Shown here: piece after piece, positions 19,945 to 27,334 of the stretch
How positions within the stretch are numbered: the stretch's first letter is position 1
Layout of the letters: the number at the start of each line of letters is the position of its first letter
Source of the DNA: a virus
IMG/VR virus record: IMGVR_UViG_3300024177_000018
Coordinates: 1 to 31,808 of that record
Strand: one strand, 5' to 3'
Length of the DNA stretch: 31,808 nt
Program-made: the position numbers and the translations under genes
The notes under the pieces: model-generated
Told to the model about the DNA's origin: nothing
What the model saw: only the letters and a program-made list of their open reading frames with translations
Database searches by the model: none

Positions 19945-20140
19945 GGTAATGAGATTCCTAACCAACTACGAGGACGAGATAGTCACGGCCCTCCCGGACG
20001 GGTCCAATTACCTTTATGTCATGACCGCCGATTTCGTGCATCTGGTCCACCGTCTTGACGGCAGCCATATGGTAATCCCGACGATTCAGTTCCAGACCAT
20101 TCTGCACCAGGCCCAGGCCGCAGCGAAGGCTAAGAAATGA
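19934..20140 (+). CDS. 68-aa hypothetical protein
   Basis: ATG 19934 lies inside the end of the previous gene. Beta-rich (VMRFLTNYEDEIVTALPDGS, YLYVMTADFVHLVHRLDG, MVIPTIQFQTILHQ) with an Ala/Lys tail. It overlaps the next start by four bases. No family recognised. Confidence 0.6.
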   Translation: MENKVMRFLTNYEDEIVTALPDGSNYLYVMTADFVHLVHRLDGSHMVIPTIQFQTILHQAQAAAKAKK

Positions 20141-20559
20141 ACGACACGAATGAACTGGACGAAGCCAGAAAGACGAACCAACGCCTCAACCGGCGTTGCC
20201 AGATCGCCGAGTCCACTCTGGCAAAAATGACGAAGATCAACGACGGGTATGTCAAGGAGATGGAAAGTACGCTCAGTAGATTGAGGCGATATGTTCAGGG
20301 ATGGGGGACCGAATATAGGGGGCTACGCAGGATCCAAAATCAAACCGGGTGGAACGAGATCGACATTTTGAAAGGCAGGATTGTGGAATTAGGAAGGCAA
20401 CTGGCTACGGAACGGAAGGAGCGGTTTTGCCACCTGAATTACAAGGAAACTTTGGACAAGGTGCAGCAGATCGTTCATTTAATGCGCATGGACAAGGCCG
20501 GGGATGACGAGAAGCTGATCGAGATCCAGGAGTTGATTAGGGGGGCCTTGGATGTATGA
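20137..20559 (+). CDS. 140-aa coiled-coil protein
   Basis: Overlaps neighbours on both sides (4 and 8 bases). Basic, Gln/Arg-rich helical sequence with heptad character: EARKTNQRLNRRCQIAESTL, MESTLSRLRRYVQGWG, ILKGRIVELGRQLATERKE, ending in ELIRGALDV. Likely an elongated dimer; function unknown, though the position before the exonuclease and after RecA suggests a DNA-metabolism accessory. Confidence 0.65.
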   Translation: MNDTNELDEARKTNQRLNRRCQIAESTLAKMTKINDGYVKEMESTLSRLRRYVQGWGTEYRGLRRIQNQTGWNEIDILKGRIVELGRQLATERKERFCHLNYKETLDKVQQIVHLMRMDKAGDDEKLIEIQELIRGALDV

Positions 20560-21391
20560 CCATTGGATTATCCTCGATTGCCACAGCCTATGCCACAGGC
20601 TTTTCCATGCTGTTCCTAGTCTTACGCATGAGGACATCGAGATCAACGTGGTCTTTGGGTTTTTGAGGGATATTCGCTCGTTTCAGAACAAGTTCATGAC
20701 GAGGAAGATCGTATTCGCCTGGGACGTCGGCGACCCGCTCAGGAAGCAGATTTGCCCATCCTACAAGCTGCGGCCGGTGGATTCGGATCCAGAGACGATG
20801 CGGGGCAGGCAAATCCTCCGGGACCAGATCCACAAGCTAAGAACCGAATACGTTCCGGTATTGGGCTACAAGAACAATTTCTGGGCGGACGGCTACGAGG
20901 CCGACGACGTGATTGCTGCTATCTGCAAATCGGATTTTACGTCCTTCCACAGGAGGAGTGCGGTCATAGTTAGCTCGGACCATGACCTCTACCAGCTATT
21001 GGGGCCTAACGTATCGATATTCCATCCGGTGACGAAGAAGACAGTGACGCATAGGTCCTTCCAAAAGGAATGGGGGTTGCATCCTCGCAAATGGGTCGAT
21101 GTCAAAGCGATGGCCGGTTGCATCTCCGATAATATCAAGGGCATCGAAGGCGTGGGAGAAAAGACTGCCGCAAAATACCTGCGGGGGGAATTGAAAAAGG
21201 GGATCGTCTACGACCGCATAATACGTGCGTCCGGCATCAGGAATGCCAATATGGAACTGGTGTCTTTGCCTTTCAAGGGAACGCCTAAATTCGATCTGCG
21301 AGAGGATGATGCGACCGAGGATAAATGGGACGCCCTGGCGTCGAGCCTGGACATGGATTCGCTGGTGAGGAAGAAAGGGAGTTTGGCGTGA
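20552..21391 (+). CDS. 5'-3' exonuclease / flap endonuclease
   Basis: 279 residues. WIILDCHSLCHRLFHAVPS has the N-terminal catalytic Asp; GYEADDVIA (114-122) supplies two metal-binding Asp; VIVSSDHDLYQLLG is the T5-exonuclease-like DxD segment; and AMAGCISDNIKGIEGVGEKT is the helix-hairpin-helix (H3TH) that grips DNA, with GDxxDNIPGVxGIGxKTA reduced to C-I-S-D-N-I-K-G. These enzymes remove RNA primers and flaps. Because the polymerase here lacks its own 5' nuclease domain, this protein likely supplies that activity. Start overlaps the preceding gene by 8 bases. Confidence 0.92.
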   Translation: MYDHWIILDCHSLCHRLFHAVPSLTHEDIEINVVFGFLRDIRSFQNKFMTRKIVFAWDVGDPLRKQICPSYKLRPVDSDPETMRGRQILRDQIHKLRTEYVPVLGYKNNFWADGYEADDVIAAICKSDFTSFHRRSAVIVSSDHDLYQLLGPNVSIFHPVTKKTVTHRSFQKEWGLHPRKWVDVKAMAGCISDNIKGIEGVGEKTAAKYLRGELKKGIVYDRIIRASGIRNANMELVSLPFKGTPKFDLREDDATEDKWDALASSLDMDSLVRKKGSLA

Positions 21392-21621
21392 TATCCACCC
21401 TATCCATAATAAAGGTCGCCGAATTGTTCTATCCGATCATGCTCACCCAGGAAATGGGCGAGATCAGCGAGGCCAAGGCATGCGAGCTTCTGGGAATGAA
21501 CATCGAGAAATACCGCGAGACGAAGGGGCAGATAGCCCAAGGCGTCTTGATGATGTTGGACCGATTGCCATCTCCGTTGATCTTGCTTCTGGAAACTATA
21601 CCGGGGAAGCCCGGCTTGTAG
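21388..21621 (+). CDS. 77-aa putative HTH protein, GTG start
   Basis: GTG 21388 overlaps the exonuclease TGA (GTGA) and follows AAGAAAGGGAGTTTGGC, a good ribosome site. The sequence ISTLSIIKVAELFYPIMLTQ, then EMGEISEAKACELLGMNIEK has the look of a small helix-turn-helix (EISEAKACELLGMN-x-E). The C-terminal part is hydrophobic. A second frame overlaps its 3' end. Function unknown. Confidence 0.6.
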   Translation: MISTLSIIKVAELFYPIMLTQEMGEISEAKACELLGMNIEKYRETKGQIAQGVLMMLDRLPSPLILLLETIPGKPGL

Positions 21622-21629
21622 ACCGGCGG

Positions 21630-21782
21630 ATGATGAAAGCCGTATTCCCGTGGGGAAAGAAGAAACGGCATGAATGCCTGATATCGACCATCGACGTGAC
21701 AGATTGGAAGAACGTGAGGCCGGTGGAGCCGTTTGTGCCCCCCAAAATCCGGGACGGGTTCGAGGGCGGCCTTGGGATTTAA
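21630..21782 (+). CDS. 50-aa peptide, start uncertain
   Basis: From ATG 21630: MMKAVFPWGKKKRHECLIST, IDVTDWKNVRPVEPFVPPKI. The frame stays open upstream within the previous gene (VDLASGNYTGEARLVDRR), which also reads like protein, so translation could begin earlier, at ATG 21480. The distance from the previous stop is only 9 bases and there is no strong ribosome site. Low-certainty start; real gene likely. Confidence 0.5.
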   Translation: MMKAVFPWGKKKRHECLISTIDVTDWKNVRPVEPFVPPKIRDGFEGGLGI

Positions 21783-21791
21783 GGAAATACG

Positions 21792-22007
21792 ATGAGCACA
21801 ACAGTAAAATTTTATTGCGGGGACGAGCTATTGCTGACTGCTGACCATATGGCTATCGTGCCGATGGTCGGGGACCTCATATCGACAAACGAAAAATTGT
21901 GCATGCGGGTGCTGGCCAGGGATTTCAGGATGATCAGCAGCTATCTCGACGAGGTTCGGCTGATCGTCGATCTTGTCCCCAGCAGAAAGGCGTGCGAGAA
22001 TGAGTGA
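21792..22007 (+). CDS. 71-aa hypothetical protein
   Basis: TAAGGAAATACG before ATG 21792. Beta-rich start (STTVKFYCGDELLLTADHMA, VPMVGDLISTNEKLCMRVLA) and a charged end. It overlaps the next gene by eight bases. No family recognised; small proteins with this TTVKFYxGDxLL layout are frequent in phages. Confidence 0.6.
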   Translation: MSTTVKFYCGDELLLTADHMAIVPMVGDLISTNEKLCMRVLARDFRMISSYLDEVRLIVDLVPSRKACENE

Positions 22008-22275
22008 TGCAGACAGGCAATTGATCGACCGGATCGTCAACGGCACGAATAATGCCGACCCGTTGGCCGACATCAAAGACCTGGCGGACGGGATTGACGA
22101 GCCCATCCTGATGGCGATCATTAAAAACCTGGATACATTGGTGGTCGGATTGCTGAAGAAGAACCTGTCGATCTCATTTTCCAAGACTTCAGAGCATGGT
22201 GGGGCCGACCTTGGGCTATACGTTACGTACAATGGCCATACGATTTCCAATTCAACTATTCGCCTAGGTCTTTGA
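22000..22275 (+). CDS. 91-aa protein with an N-terminal copy of the tag
   Basis: ATG 22000 overlaps the previous stop; an upstream in-frame ATG at 21973 is less consistent with spacing. Residues 20-33, DPLADIKDLADGID, match the first nine positions of the recurring tag and then diverge; here it lies near the N-terminus. The rest is beta-rich (LVVGLLKKNLSISFS, DLGLYVTYNGHTISN). Function unknown. Confidence 0.65.
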   Translation: MSDADRQLIDRIVNGTNNADPLADIKDLADGIDEPILMAIIKNLDTLVVGLLKKNLSISFSKTSEHGGADLGLYVTYNGHTISNSTIRLGL

Positions 22276-22290
22276 CAGGGAGCGTCAGAT

Positions 22291-22842
22291 ATGGCCAAGG
22301 GCGGGGCATACGAGCGCATGGTTTCGGTGCAGCTTTCGCTCTGGTGGTCCCAATACGAGGACGAGCCCCGCGAGGACCTGTTCTGGCGATGCTCCGGCTC
22401 CGGGGCCAGGGCGACGGTAAGGGGCAGGATGGGTAAGCGGACCACCGGCCATACGGGGGACATCCATTCGACGGATCCCATCTCCCTGCCGTTCTCCAGG
22501 GTATTCGCGACCGAGGCCAAACGGGGTTATGGCAAGGCCACCATCCATTCCATTCTGGACCGCTCCGCGAAGGCAAAAAAGCAGGAGTACGAGGAATGGA
22601 TCGAGCAGGCCGAATCGTCGATGAGGAATTCGGGGGCTTATGCTTGGATGCTCATCCACAAGCGGGATTACCGAGAGCCCATGATGTTCATGCCGCTTTA
22701 CGCCGCCGACAAGATTGACGAACTGGAGCCGGTAATCACCATCCAGACGCCGGGGGTTTCCATCGTTGGGTACGTGTTCGAGGAATGGCTCAGCGAGACC
22801 GACCCGGAATCCATCATCGAGGTGGCGAATAGCCTTAAGTAG
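22291..22842 (+). CDS. PD-(D/E)XK nuclease-like protein
   Basis: 183 residues. AKGGAYERMVSVQLSLWW, DLFWRCSGSGARATVRGR, GHTGDIHSTDP and FATEAKRGYGK form a pattern that I have seen in phage and prophage proteins of the restriction-endonuclease fold. An Asp in GDI and E-x-K in TEAKRG would be the metal and catalytic residues. The second half (EWIEQAESSMRNSGAYAW, LIHKRDYREPMMFMP) completes the family pattern. Plausible roles include structure-specific or recombination nuclease; the substrate cannot be read. It sits amid the recombination genes. Confidence 0.7.
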   Translation: MAKGGAYERMVSVQLSLWWSQYEDEPREDLFWRCSGSGARATVRGRMGKRTTGHTGDIHSTDPISLPFSRVFATEAKRGYGKATIHSILDRSAKAKKQEYEEWIEQAESSMRNSGAYAWMLIHKRDYREPMMFMPLYAADKIDELEPVITIQTPGVSIVGYVFEEWLSETDPESIIEVANSLK

Positions 22843-22866
22843 CCCACCGAGTCATGGAGGACGATC

Positions 22867-23100
22867 ATGGCAGGATGGCCCGCTACCCCGGAGGAGTACG
22901 GAAAGGTCATCGACGAGCTGAGGAAGATCATCCTTGTCGAGTTCCATTCGGCCCTGGAGTTGCACCAGCACAAGCGATGGGACGATCTCGTCCTTGCGTG
23001 CCCGGCGATCAAGGTGACGGTAAGGAAAAAAGGATTGCACCCGACCCGGCTCCAATGCCGGGCCGCCCTCAAGGAGGCGAAGCGATGCCTGAGAAAATGA
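22867..23100 (+). CDS. 77-aa hypothetical protein
   Basis: GGAGGACGATC before ATG 22867 is a good ribosome site. Helical sequence MAGWPATPEEYGKVIDELRK then LALELHQHKRWDDL-type segment (here HSALELHQHKRW), basic end with cysteines. It overlaps the MarR-like gene start by 16 bases. No family recognised. Confidence 0.6.
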   Translation: MAGWPATPEEYGKVIDELRKIILVEFHSALELHQHKRWDDLVLACPAIKVTVRKKGLHPTRLQCRAALKEAKRCLRK

Positions 23101-23378
23101 CGCTCCGGCAGGTGGTGGCCCTGGACAGGCTCATGATGAAATGGGGCATCAACATCCACGGGGCCATGATGCTGCTGCACCTTTTGGATTGCAACCACGT
23201 TTTGGTGAAGGACGCCATCGCCGCGATTGGCATATCCCACGGAGCCCAGATGACCAGGGCGCTGAACGGGCTGGAGATGGCCGGGCTAATTATTCGCGAA
23301 ATCGCCCCGGAGGACAGGCGGTCGTTCCTGATCTCGATCACCGACCTGGGCCGGCAGGCGATTGGGGAGATCGCTTGA
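23085..23378 (+). CDS. MarR-like winged-helix regulator
   Basis: 97 residues from ATG 23085, with AAGGAGGCGAAGCG as ribosome site; the longer upstream frame overlaps the previous gene and is not protein-like. Pattern: helices to residue ~40, GISHGAQMTRALNGLEMAGL (recognition helix), then the wing IIREIAPEDRRSFLISITDL with the typical MarR DRR...IT-x-LG ending. MarR-type proteins dimerise and bind DNA upstream of genes; the shortened N-terminus lacks much of the usual dimer arm. It may regulate the adjacent SbcC-like gene, whose start it overlaps. Confidence 0.75.
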   Translation: MPEKMTLRQVVALDRLMMKWGINIHGAMMLLHLLDCNHVLVKDAIAAIGISHGAQMTRALNGLEMAGLIIREIAPEDRRSFLISITDLGRQAIGEIA

Positions 23379-24388
23379 TAAAATCCATCCACATCAAGGG
23401 CTTCCAGAAGCACGAAGACCTCCGCATTGAGTTTGCGCCTATCACCACAGTCGTAGGGAAATCGGACGTAGGGAAATCTTCGATTATCCGCGCCCTCAAA
23501 TGGGCCTGCCTCAACCGCCCGTCCGGGGACGAATACGTCAATTGGGACGCCGATTTCGCCGAGGTGTCCGTCAAGGCCGAGAAGCACACCGTAACGAGGC
23601 GGAAGGGCAAGGGCGTTAATGAATACGTCCTGAACGGCGGGGAGCCCTACAAGGCATTTGGGCAGGGGGCCGTTCCCCAGGCGATTGAGAAAATTCTTAA
23701 CGTGGACGAGCGGAACTTCAGCTCGCAGCATGATTCCCCCTATTGGCTATCCCTCACCCCCGGCCAGGTGTCCAAAGAATTGAACGAGATCATCGACCTG
23801 TCGGTCATCGACTCGACGATGGGCAACCTGGCATCGATGCTGCGGAAGGCGAAGGCGAACGCCGAGCTTACCAAGTCTCGGCTCGCCGAGGCCAGGAAGC
23901 AGCGGGAATCTTTGGTATGGGTCAAGGACGCCAAGATAGTATACGACTGTTTAGTTATTAACGAGGGCCTGATAGCGTCCAAGAGGGCCAGGGCAGAGAT
24001 GCTGGCCCAGATCATTGGGGAATGGGGGAATAGCCAAACGAAGGCACAGGACGCCGCAGACGCGATCCTGGTTTGCCGGAAGGCCGTTTCTGTGGGGGAC
24101 TTGGCAAGGGGGCTGCGGGATAGGGCGGGGCGGCTGGGTACAATTGTACAGGGGATCGCGGAAGCGGAGCGCAAGGCGGCTGTGTCCGAGGATGCTGCTG
24201 CGTTGGCTGGGCATCTCGCGATAATAGGGGAGCGGAGAAAATCCGCCGAAGTATTAGGCAAACTTATACAAGGGATGAAGTCGGCCCAGGAAGCGGCGGA
24301 CGACGCGGCGGCGGAGTTCAAGGACGCCGAGGCCGAATTGCACCGGAACCTCAAGGGCAAATGCCCCATCTGTGGGAATGTGATATGA
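23375..24388 (+). CDS. Rad50/SbcC-like ATPase, N-terminal half with zinc hook
   Basis: 337 residues from TTG 23375, overlapping the preceding TGA; no closer ATG is in frame. IKSIHIKGFQKHEDLRIEF is the first strand pattern, GKSDVGKSS (28-36) is Walker A, followed by IIRALKWACLNRPSGDEYVN. Later comes a long coiled coil, ending in KCPICGNVI: a CxxC zinc hook four residues from the stop. The signature motif, Walker B and the returning coiled coil of a full Rad50 are absent. Such half-length SbcC-like ATPases occur in phages; whether a partner completes the ATPase is unknown. The gene product may process DNA ends. Confidence 0.78.
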   Translation: MIKSIHIKGFQKHEDLRIEFAPITTVVGKSDVGKSSIIRALKWACLNRPSGDEYVNWDADFAEVSVKAEKHTVTRRKGKGVNEYVLNGGEPYKAFGQGAVPQAIEKILNVDERNFSSQHDSPYWLSLTPGQVSKELNEIIDLSVIDSTMGNLASMLRKAKANAELTKSRLAEARKQRESLVWVKDAKIVYDCLVINEGLIASKRARAEMLAQIIGEWGNSQTKAQDAADAILVCRKAVSVGDLARGLRDRAGRLGTIVQGIAEAERKAAVSEDAAALAGHLAIIGERRKSAEVLGKLIQGMKSAQEAADDAAAEFKDAEAELHRNLKGKCPICGNVI

Positions 24389-24654
24389 CCGAGCATCTGC
24401 GGAAGATCGTCGAGGCCAGGAAGCAGATCTTGGCCATCAAGCGGGATCGATTGGCGCTGGTCCAAGGCGTTTCTGGCATTGCCATCAGCAATAATGCCCT
24501 TGCGGAAGCCAAGGAAGCCGTGCTGCAAGCCGAGATCGATCTGGCCGAGGCCGAATTGCGGCTCGCGGGGTATGCGGACCCGGCCGACGTGAGGGAGATC
24601 ATGGGCACGGTGTTCAAGGATATGCTGGGCATTCGCCTTGACGACGGGAAATAA
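24385..24654 (+). CDS. 89-aa coiled-coil protein after the SbcC-like gene
   Basis: ATG 24385 overlaps the preceding TGA, so the two are coupled. Continuous amphipathic helix: TEHLRKIVEARKQILAIKRD, LAEAKEAVLQAEIDLAEAEL, then VREIMGTVFKDMLGIRLDDG. Its position right after a hook-ended half Rad50 makes it a candidate returning arm, but it has no ATP-binding motif. It may also be an independent accessory. This is the last gene before cassette 4. Confidence 0.65.
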   Translation: MTEHLRKIVEARKQILAIKRDRLALVQGVSGIAISNNALAEAKEAVLQAEIDLAEAELRLAGYADPADVREIMGTVFKDMLGIRLDDGK

Positions 24655-24668
24655 TCCCGCCGAACCCC

Positions 24669-24739
24669 TTTACTTCTTAACCCCAGCAACCTATAATCAA
24701 ATGTAGGGGAAACGAAACACTTTTGAAAGGGAATGGATT
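24669..24739 (+). promoter_or_regulatory. Promoter-leader cassette 4
   Basis: -35 TTTACT at 24669-24674, a 17-base spacer ending CAACC, -10 TATAAT at 24692-24697, TGTAGGGGAAACG from 24702, then ACACTTTTGAAAGGGAATGG just before the ATG at 24740. Same -35, -10 and leader as the three cassettes near the left end, 20 kb away. Confidence 0.85.
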
Positions 24740-25045
24740 ATGATTACGGTCGCTTGCGAGCCGATCAAGGTCGAAAGCGTAACGAGCGTCTACAGCGGCA
24801 AGAACGGCAAATGCTGCTGCGGATGCACCGGCAAGCACTACACGGCCTCGGCCCATCGCGACCTCCGCAGCAAGACGCGGGGCTACCCGGTCGGGGACGA
24901 CGAAATCAGCGACAAGATGGTCAAGAAGGTGGTTCGCATCGTCAACGAGGATCTGGCCAACGGGTCGGCGAAAGTGCTCCACGGCTGCGTCTCCACGGTC
25001 CGGTCCGGCCGCCTGTACGTCGCATACACGGTGAAAGGGGAATAG
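24740..25045 (+). CDS. 101-aa Cys-rich hypothetical protein, first gene of cassette 4
   Basis: Start set by the conserved leader. CCCGCTG near residue 25 gives a cysteine cluster that may bind metal; further on come YTASAHRDLRSKTRGYPVGD and a helical MVKKVVRIVNEDLANGS. No recognised family. Promoter cassette 4 starts with this gene; the next gene begins 6 bases after its stop. Confidence 0.7.
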   Translation: MITVACEPIKVESVTSVYSGKNGKCCCGCTGKHYTASAHRDLRSKTRGYPVGDDEISDKMVKKVVRIVNEDLANGSAKVLHGCVSTVRSGRLYVAYTVKGE

Positions 25046-25051
25046 CCTAAA

Positions 25052-25309
25052 ATGGCCGACACCTACCTGCGGATGACCTACGTCCTGGAATTGACCGACA
25101 AGGAGATGCGGCTGGCGTGCCTGTGCCTTGCCGGGAAGCACGCCAAGCTCAGCAATGCCGACAAGAAGGACGCCGCCGAATTGAACGCTAAGCTACTCAA
25201 GGCCCAGCAGATTCGGCTCAAGGAGCAGCTTTGCAAGGTCGAAGGGGCCATCGCCAAGGCCGACGAAGAGATGACGTGGCCAGTAGGCCCGGACCATCGG
25301 CTGGATTGA
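25052..25309 (+). CDS. 85-aa hypothetical helical protein
   Basis: ATG 25052, following CCTAAA with no clear ribosome site. Helical throughout (YVLELTDKEMRLACLCLAGK, NADKKDAAELNAKLLKAQQI, RLKEQLCKVEGAIAKADEEM), with some coiled-coil character. No family recognised. Likely co-transcribed from cassette 4. Confidence 0.6.
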   Translation: MADTYLRMTYVLELTDKEMRLACLCLAGKHAKLSNADKKDAAELNAKLLKAQQIRLKEQLCKVEGAIAKADEEMTWPVGPDHRLD

Positions 25310-25325
25310 GTGAAAGGATCGGATC

Positions 25326-25934
25326 ATGGGAGTCGACACCTGCCTGAAGCTGCCTGCCGCCGTCCAGATCAAGGACGTGGCCAACGCCATCGGCATCCTG
25401 CTGGGCAAGAAGAAGACGTGGACTGATTGCTCTGACAGCGATAGCACGCGAGCAGGATTGGCCCAGCCCACCGAGCACGGCTGGGCCAACGTCGAGGGCG
25501 TGTCGATGAATGCCGCCAACACGCAGGTCGCATCGGCCGAGATCGTCATCGCCGACATCCCGAAGAAGTACGGCAGCGGCTGGTGGTTGCTTTACCATTT
25601 CGAGTTCGGCAATGACGGGAGCCGTGGCATGATCGGCCGCTCCAGGGCCGAGCGGATCTGCCTGCACAAGAGGCTGGCGGAATTCTTCGGCGGGGAATGC
25701 GACTATAATGACTGTGATTCCATTGACCCTGACTACAAGGGCAAGCCCCCGAAATGGCTGGGGAAGACCGGAGACCCCGAATTCCACGCCAGGCAGATGG
25801 CCCTATGGAACCTCAAGCCGATGACGCGCAAGGAGATCGAGGATTGCGAGCAATATGCTTCGTACAAGAACGAGCGGCAGCCCGACCCCTTGCAGGACAT
25901 CGAGGAATTGGTCGAGAAGGCGTGCGCATCGTGA
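25326..25934 (+). CDS. 202-aa protein ending in the tag
   Basis: GAAAGGATCGGATC before ATG 25326. MGVDTCLKLPAAVQIKDVAN and IGILLGKKKTW start a globular protein of the phage/plasmid unknown class; GWANVEGVSMN, SGWWLLYHFEFGNDGSRGM and RLAEFFGGECDYNDCDS follow. It closes with a charged helix and DPLQDIEELVEKACAS, the best match to the tag consensus, two residues from the stop. Function not recognised. The tag may attach it to a common partner. Confidence 0.75.
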   Translation: MGVDTCLKLPAAVQIKDVANAIGILLGKKKTWTDCSDSDSTRAGLAQPTEHGWANVEGVSMNAANTQVASAEIVIADIPKKYGSGWWLLYHFEFGNDGSRGMIGRSRAERICLHKRLAEFFGGECDYNDCDSIDPDYKGKPPKWLGKTGDPEFHARQMALWNLKPMTRKEIEDCEQYASYKNERQPDPLQDIEELVEKACAS

Positions 25935-25948
25935 CGAAAGGAGCGGCT

Positions 25949-26203
25949 ATGGAACCTAGCTTGGAGCCCAGTATCGACATTAAGCTGTTCAAGATCGAGG
26001 CCAGGGAAACGTCCCGCCTTCTGGAAATTATCAAGCATTGCGAGGGGATCGGCTGCGTAGCCCATATCTGGGTGCGGGGGGCCGGCGGCTTCGTCGGGGT
26101 CATCGAGGAGATCACTGGCGGGATCGTGATGCTGGTCAACGGCGACGGGGAAAAGAAGCACATTCGCATCTCGGCCATCGACGTGGTGGAGGAAGGACAG
26201 TGA
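25949..26203 (+). CDS. 84-aa hypothetical protein with a regulatory-like beta domain
   Basis: GACGAAAGGAGCGGCT precedes ATG 25949, a good site; an upstream in-frame start overlaps the previous gene. The C-terminal half is beta-rich (CVAHIWVRGAGGFVGVIEEI, GGIVMLVNGDGEKKHIRISA) and could be an SH3-like barrel. It overlaps the next start by four bases. No family recognised. Confidence 0.65.
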   Translation: MEPSLEPSIDIKLFKIEARETSRLLEIIKHCEGIGCVAHIWVRGAGGFVGVIEEITGGIVMLVNGDGEKKHIRISAIDVVEEGQ

Positions 26204-26466
26204 GCGAGCCGGCTATTATTGAGAAGACTGTCGCCATCCCGCCGCCTGGGAAGATACAAGGGCGGCCTGGGTTTCGCTTGCCCCATAAGTCGATGTGGCA
26301 GGCTGAATACGATGCTATTGAGCAGCTTTGGACTATTGTCTTGACGGCGGACGGGGAAACCCTGGCGATGAAATTTCCCAGCGTCCACCCCGGCATGAGG
26401 AAGCTCAGCCGCCAATGGGAGAAGAAGTGGAAGGAAAAGATGGCTTTACGAAAAAAGGAGGAATAG
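26200..26466 (+). CDS. 88-aa hypothetical protein, GTG start
   Basis: GTG 26200 overlaps the preceding TGA (GTGA) after GGAGGAAGGACA, a good ribosome site. Sequence SEPAIIEKTVAIPPPGKIQG, LTADGETLAMKFPSVHPG, then a basic helix RKLSRQWEKKWKEKMALRKK. Likely nucleic-acid binding from charge only. Last gene before the serine recombinase insertion. Confidence 0.6.
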   Translation: MSEPAIIEKTVAIPPPGKIQGRPGFRLPHKSMWQAEYDAIEQLWTIVLTADGETLAMKFPSVHPGMRKLSRQWEKKWKEKMALRKKEE

Positions 26467-26494
26467 TTAGACTTGGTTTCTTGATCGTTCAAAA

Positions 26495-26517
26495 GCGTCC
26501 GGCTAGCTACCGGATGC
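26495..26517 (+). promoter_or_regulatory. Hairpin upstream of the serine recombinase
   Basis: GCGTCCGG (26495-26502) pairs with CCGGATGC (26510-26517), one G-U, loop CTAGCTA. It is in the 130-base gap before the recombinase. No T run follows, so it may be a recombination-site half or RNA structure rather than a terminator. Confidence 0.45.
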
Positions 26518-26543
26518 CTAATACTACGGCTGGCTAGGGTGGG

Positions 26544-26597
26544 TTGGTGAGTCTCCCATTCTAGTCAGCTGGGTATTCCGATCAGGAGACTCACCAA
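26544..26597 (+). promoter_or_regulatory. 13-bp hairpin holding the recombinase ribosome site
   Basis: TTGGTGAGTCTCC (26544-26556) is perfectly complementary to GGAGACTCACCAA (26585-26597). The right arm contains AGGAG, the ribosome site, and ends at the first base of the ATG (26597-26599). If the stem forms in the mRNA, the start is hidden. The inverted repeat could also be a DNA site for the recombinase itself. Confidence 0.65.
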
Positions 26598-27334
26598 TGC
26601 AGTACCCTTCCGGGAATGGATCCCGTTGTGAAGCCATTCGGCGTAAAGAACGCCTAGCAATTCTCGCAGCAGAAATCAAGAAAGAAGAGCCGGCTCAAGC
26701 AAGCCTATACATCGAATGCCTGGATGATTTGCCGCCAGGGGCGCAGGTGGTCTTGTATTGCCGTGTATCGACATTAGGCCAGAGTTTGGCCGCCCAATTG
26801 GCGTATTGCCTGAAAAGCCTCAAGGAAAAGGGGATGCGTTTGATAGGGAAGCCGTTCCTGGAAACGGCCAAAGGATACGACCTATCGAGGCCCCTTTTCA
26901 GGAAGGCAATAAAATACGCCAGGAAAAACAAGTCCGTTCTAGTGGCGAGGTCGATAGGGAGGATACTGCGATCCCCGTTCCTGTCCAGGAAGTACCCGTT
27001 CGCGTTGCCTACGGAAGATCAATTCAAGGAATTGATGGGGATAACAAAGGGAGTAAGAATGGCCACCATAATCTACCCGGATATATCGACGGAAGAGGAA
27101 AGGAAGATCGAGAGCGAAAAGCCGGATAAGGGAAAGGGCGGTAGGGGCGTTAAAAAGAGGAAAAGAAAGGGCGGACGATGGAGATGGAAGAGGAAGCTAT
27201 TGCCGTTTGTCATGGCGGAACGGAATAACGGGGAGACCTACCGGGGCATTTCCGAGAAAATCGCTGCCGAGTTCGATCATAGCCTCAGTGAAATGACCAT
27301 ATGTAGGTGGTGTAGGGAGGCCGGAATAAACTAA
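26597..27334 (+). CDS. Serine recombinase (resolvase/invertase-like)
   Basis: 245 residues. VVLYCRVSTLGQSLAAQLAY is the catalytic N-terminal motif (nucleophile S58 in YCRVST); SVLVARSIGRILRSPF is the later R-rich catalytic helix segment (usual DRLxRS). A basic linker (KGKGGRGVKKRKRKGGRW) leads to a C-terminal HTH (GETYRGISEKIAAEF, LSEMTICRWCREAG). Enzymes of this type cut and rejoin DNA through Ser-DNA bonds. There is no large zinc-ribbon domain as in phage integrases. Lower GC, AGG/ATA-rich codons and flanking inverted repeats suggest an insert in the operon. Whether it acts on phage DNA or as part of a mobile element is unclear. Confidence 0.82.
   Translation: MQYPSGNGSRCEAIRRKERLAILAAEIKKEEPAQASLYIECLDDLPPGAQVVLYCRVSTLGQSLAAQLAYCLKSLKEKGMRLIGKPFLETAKGYDLSRPLFRKAIKYARKNKSVLVARSIGRILRSPFLSRKYPFALPTEDQFKELMGITKGVRMATIIYPDISTEEERKIESEKPDKGKGGRGVKKRKRKGGRWRWKRKLLPFVMAERNNGETYRGISEKIAAEFDHSLSEMTICRWCREAGIN

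Noticed and set aside
24220-24230. GATAATAGG-like sequences (also 7742, 14594) as repeated promoters
   Set aside because: They are inside genes and arise from common codons (Asp/Asn/Ile); without a -35 they are not supported.
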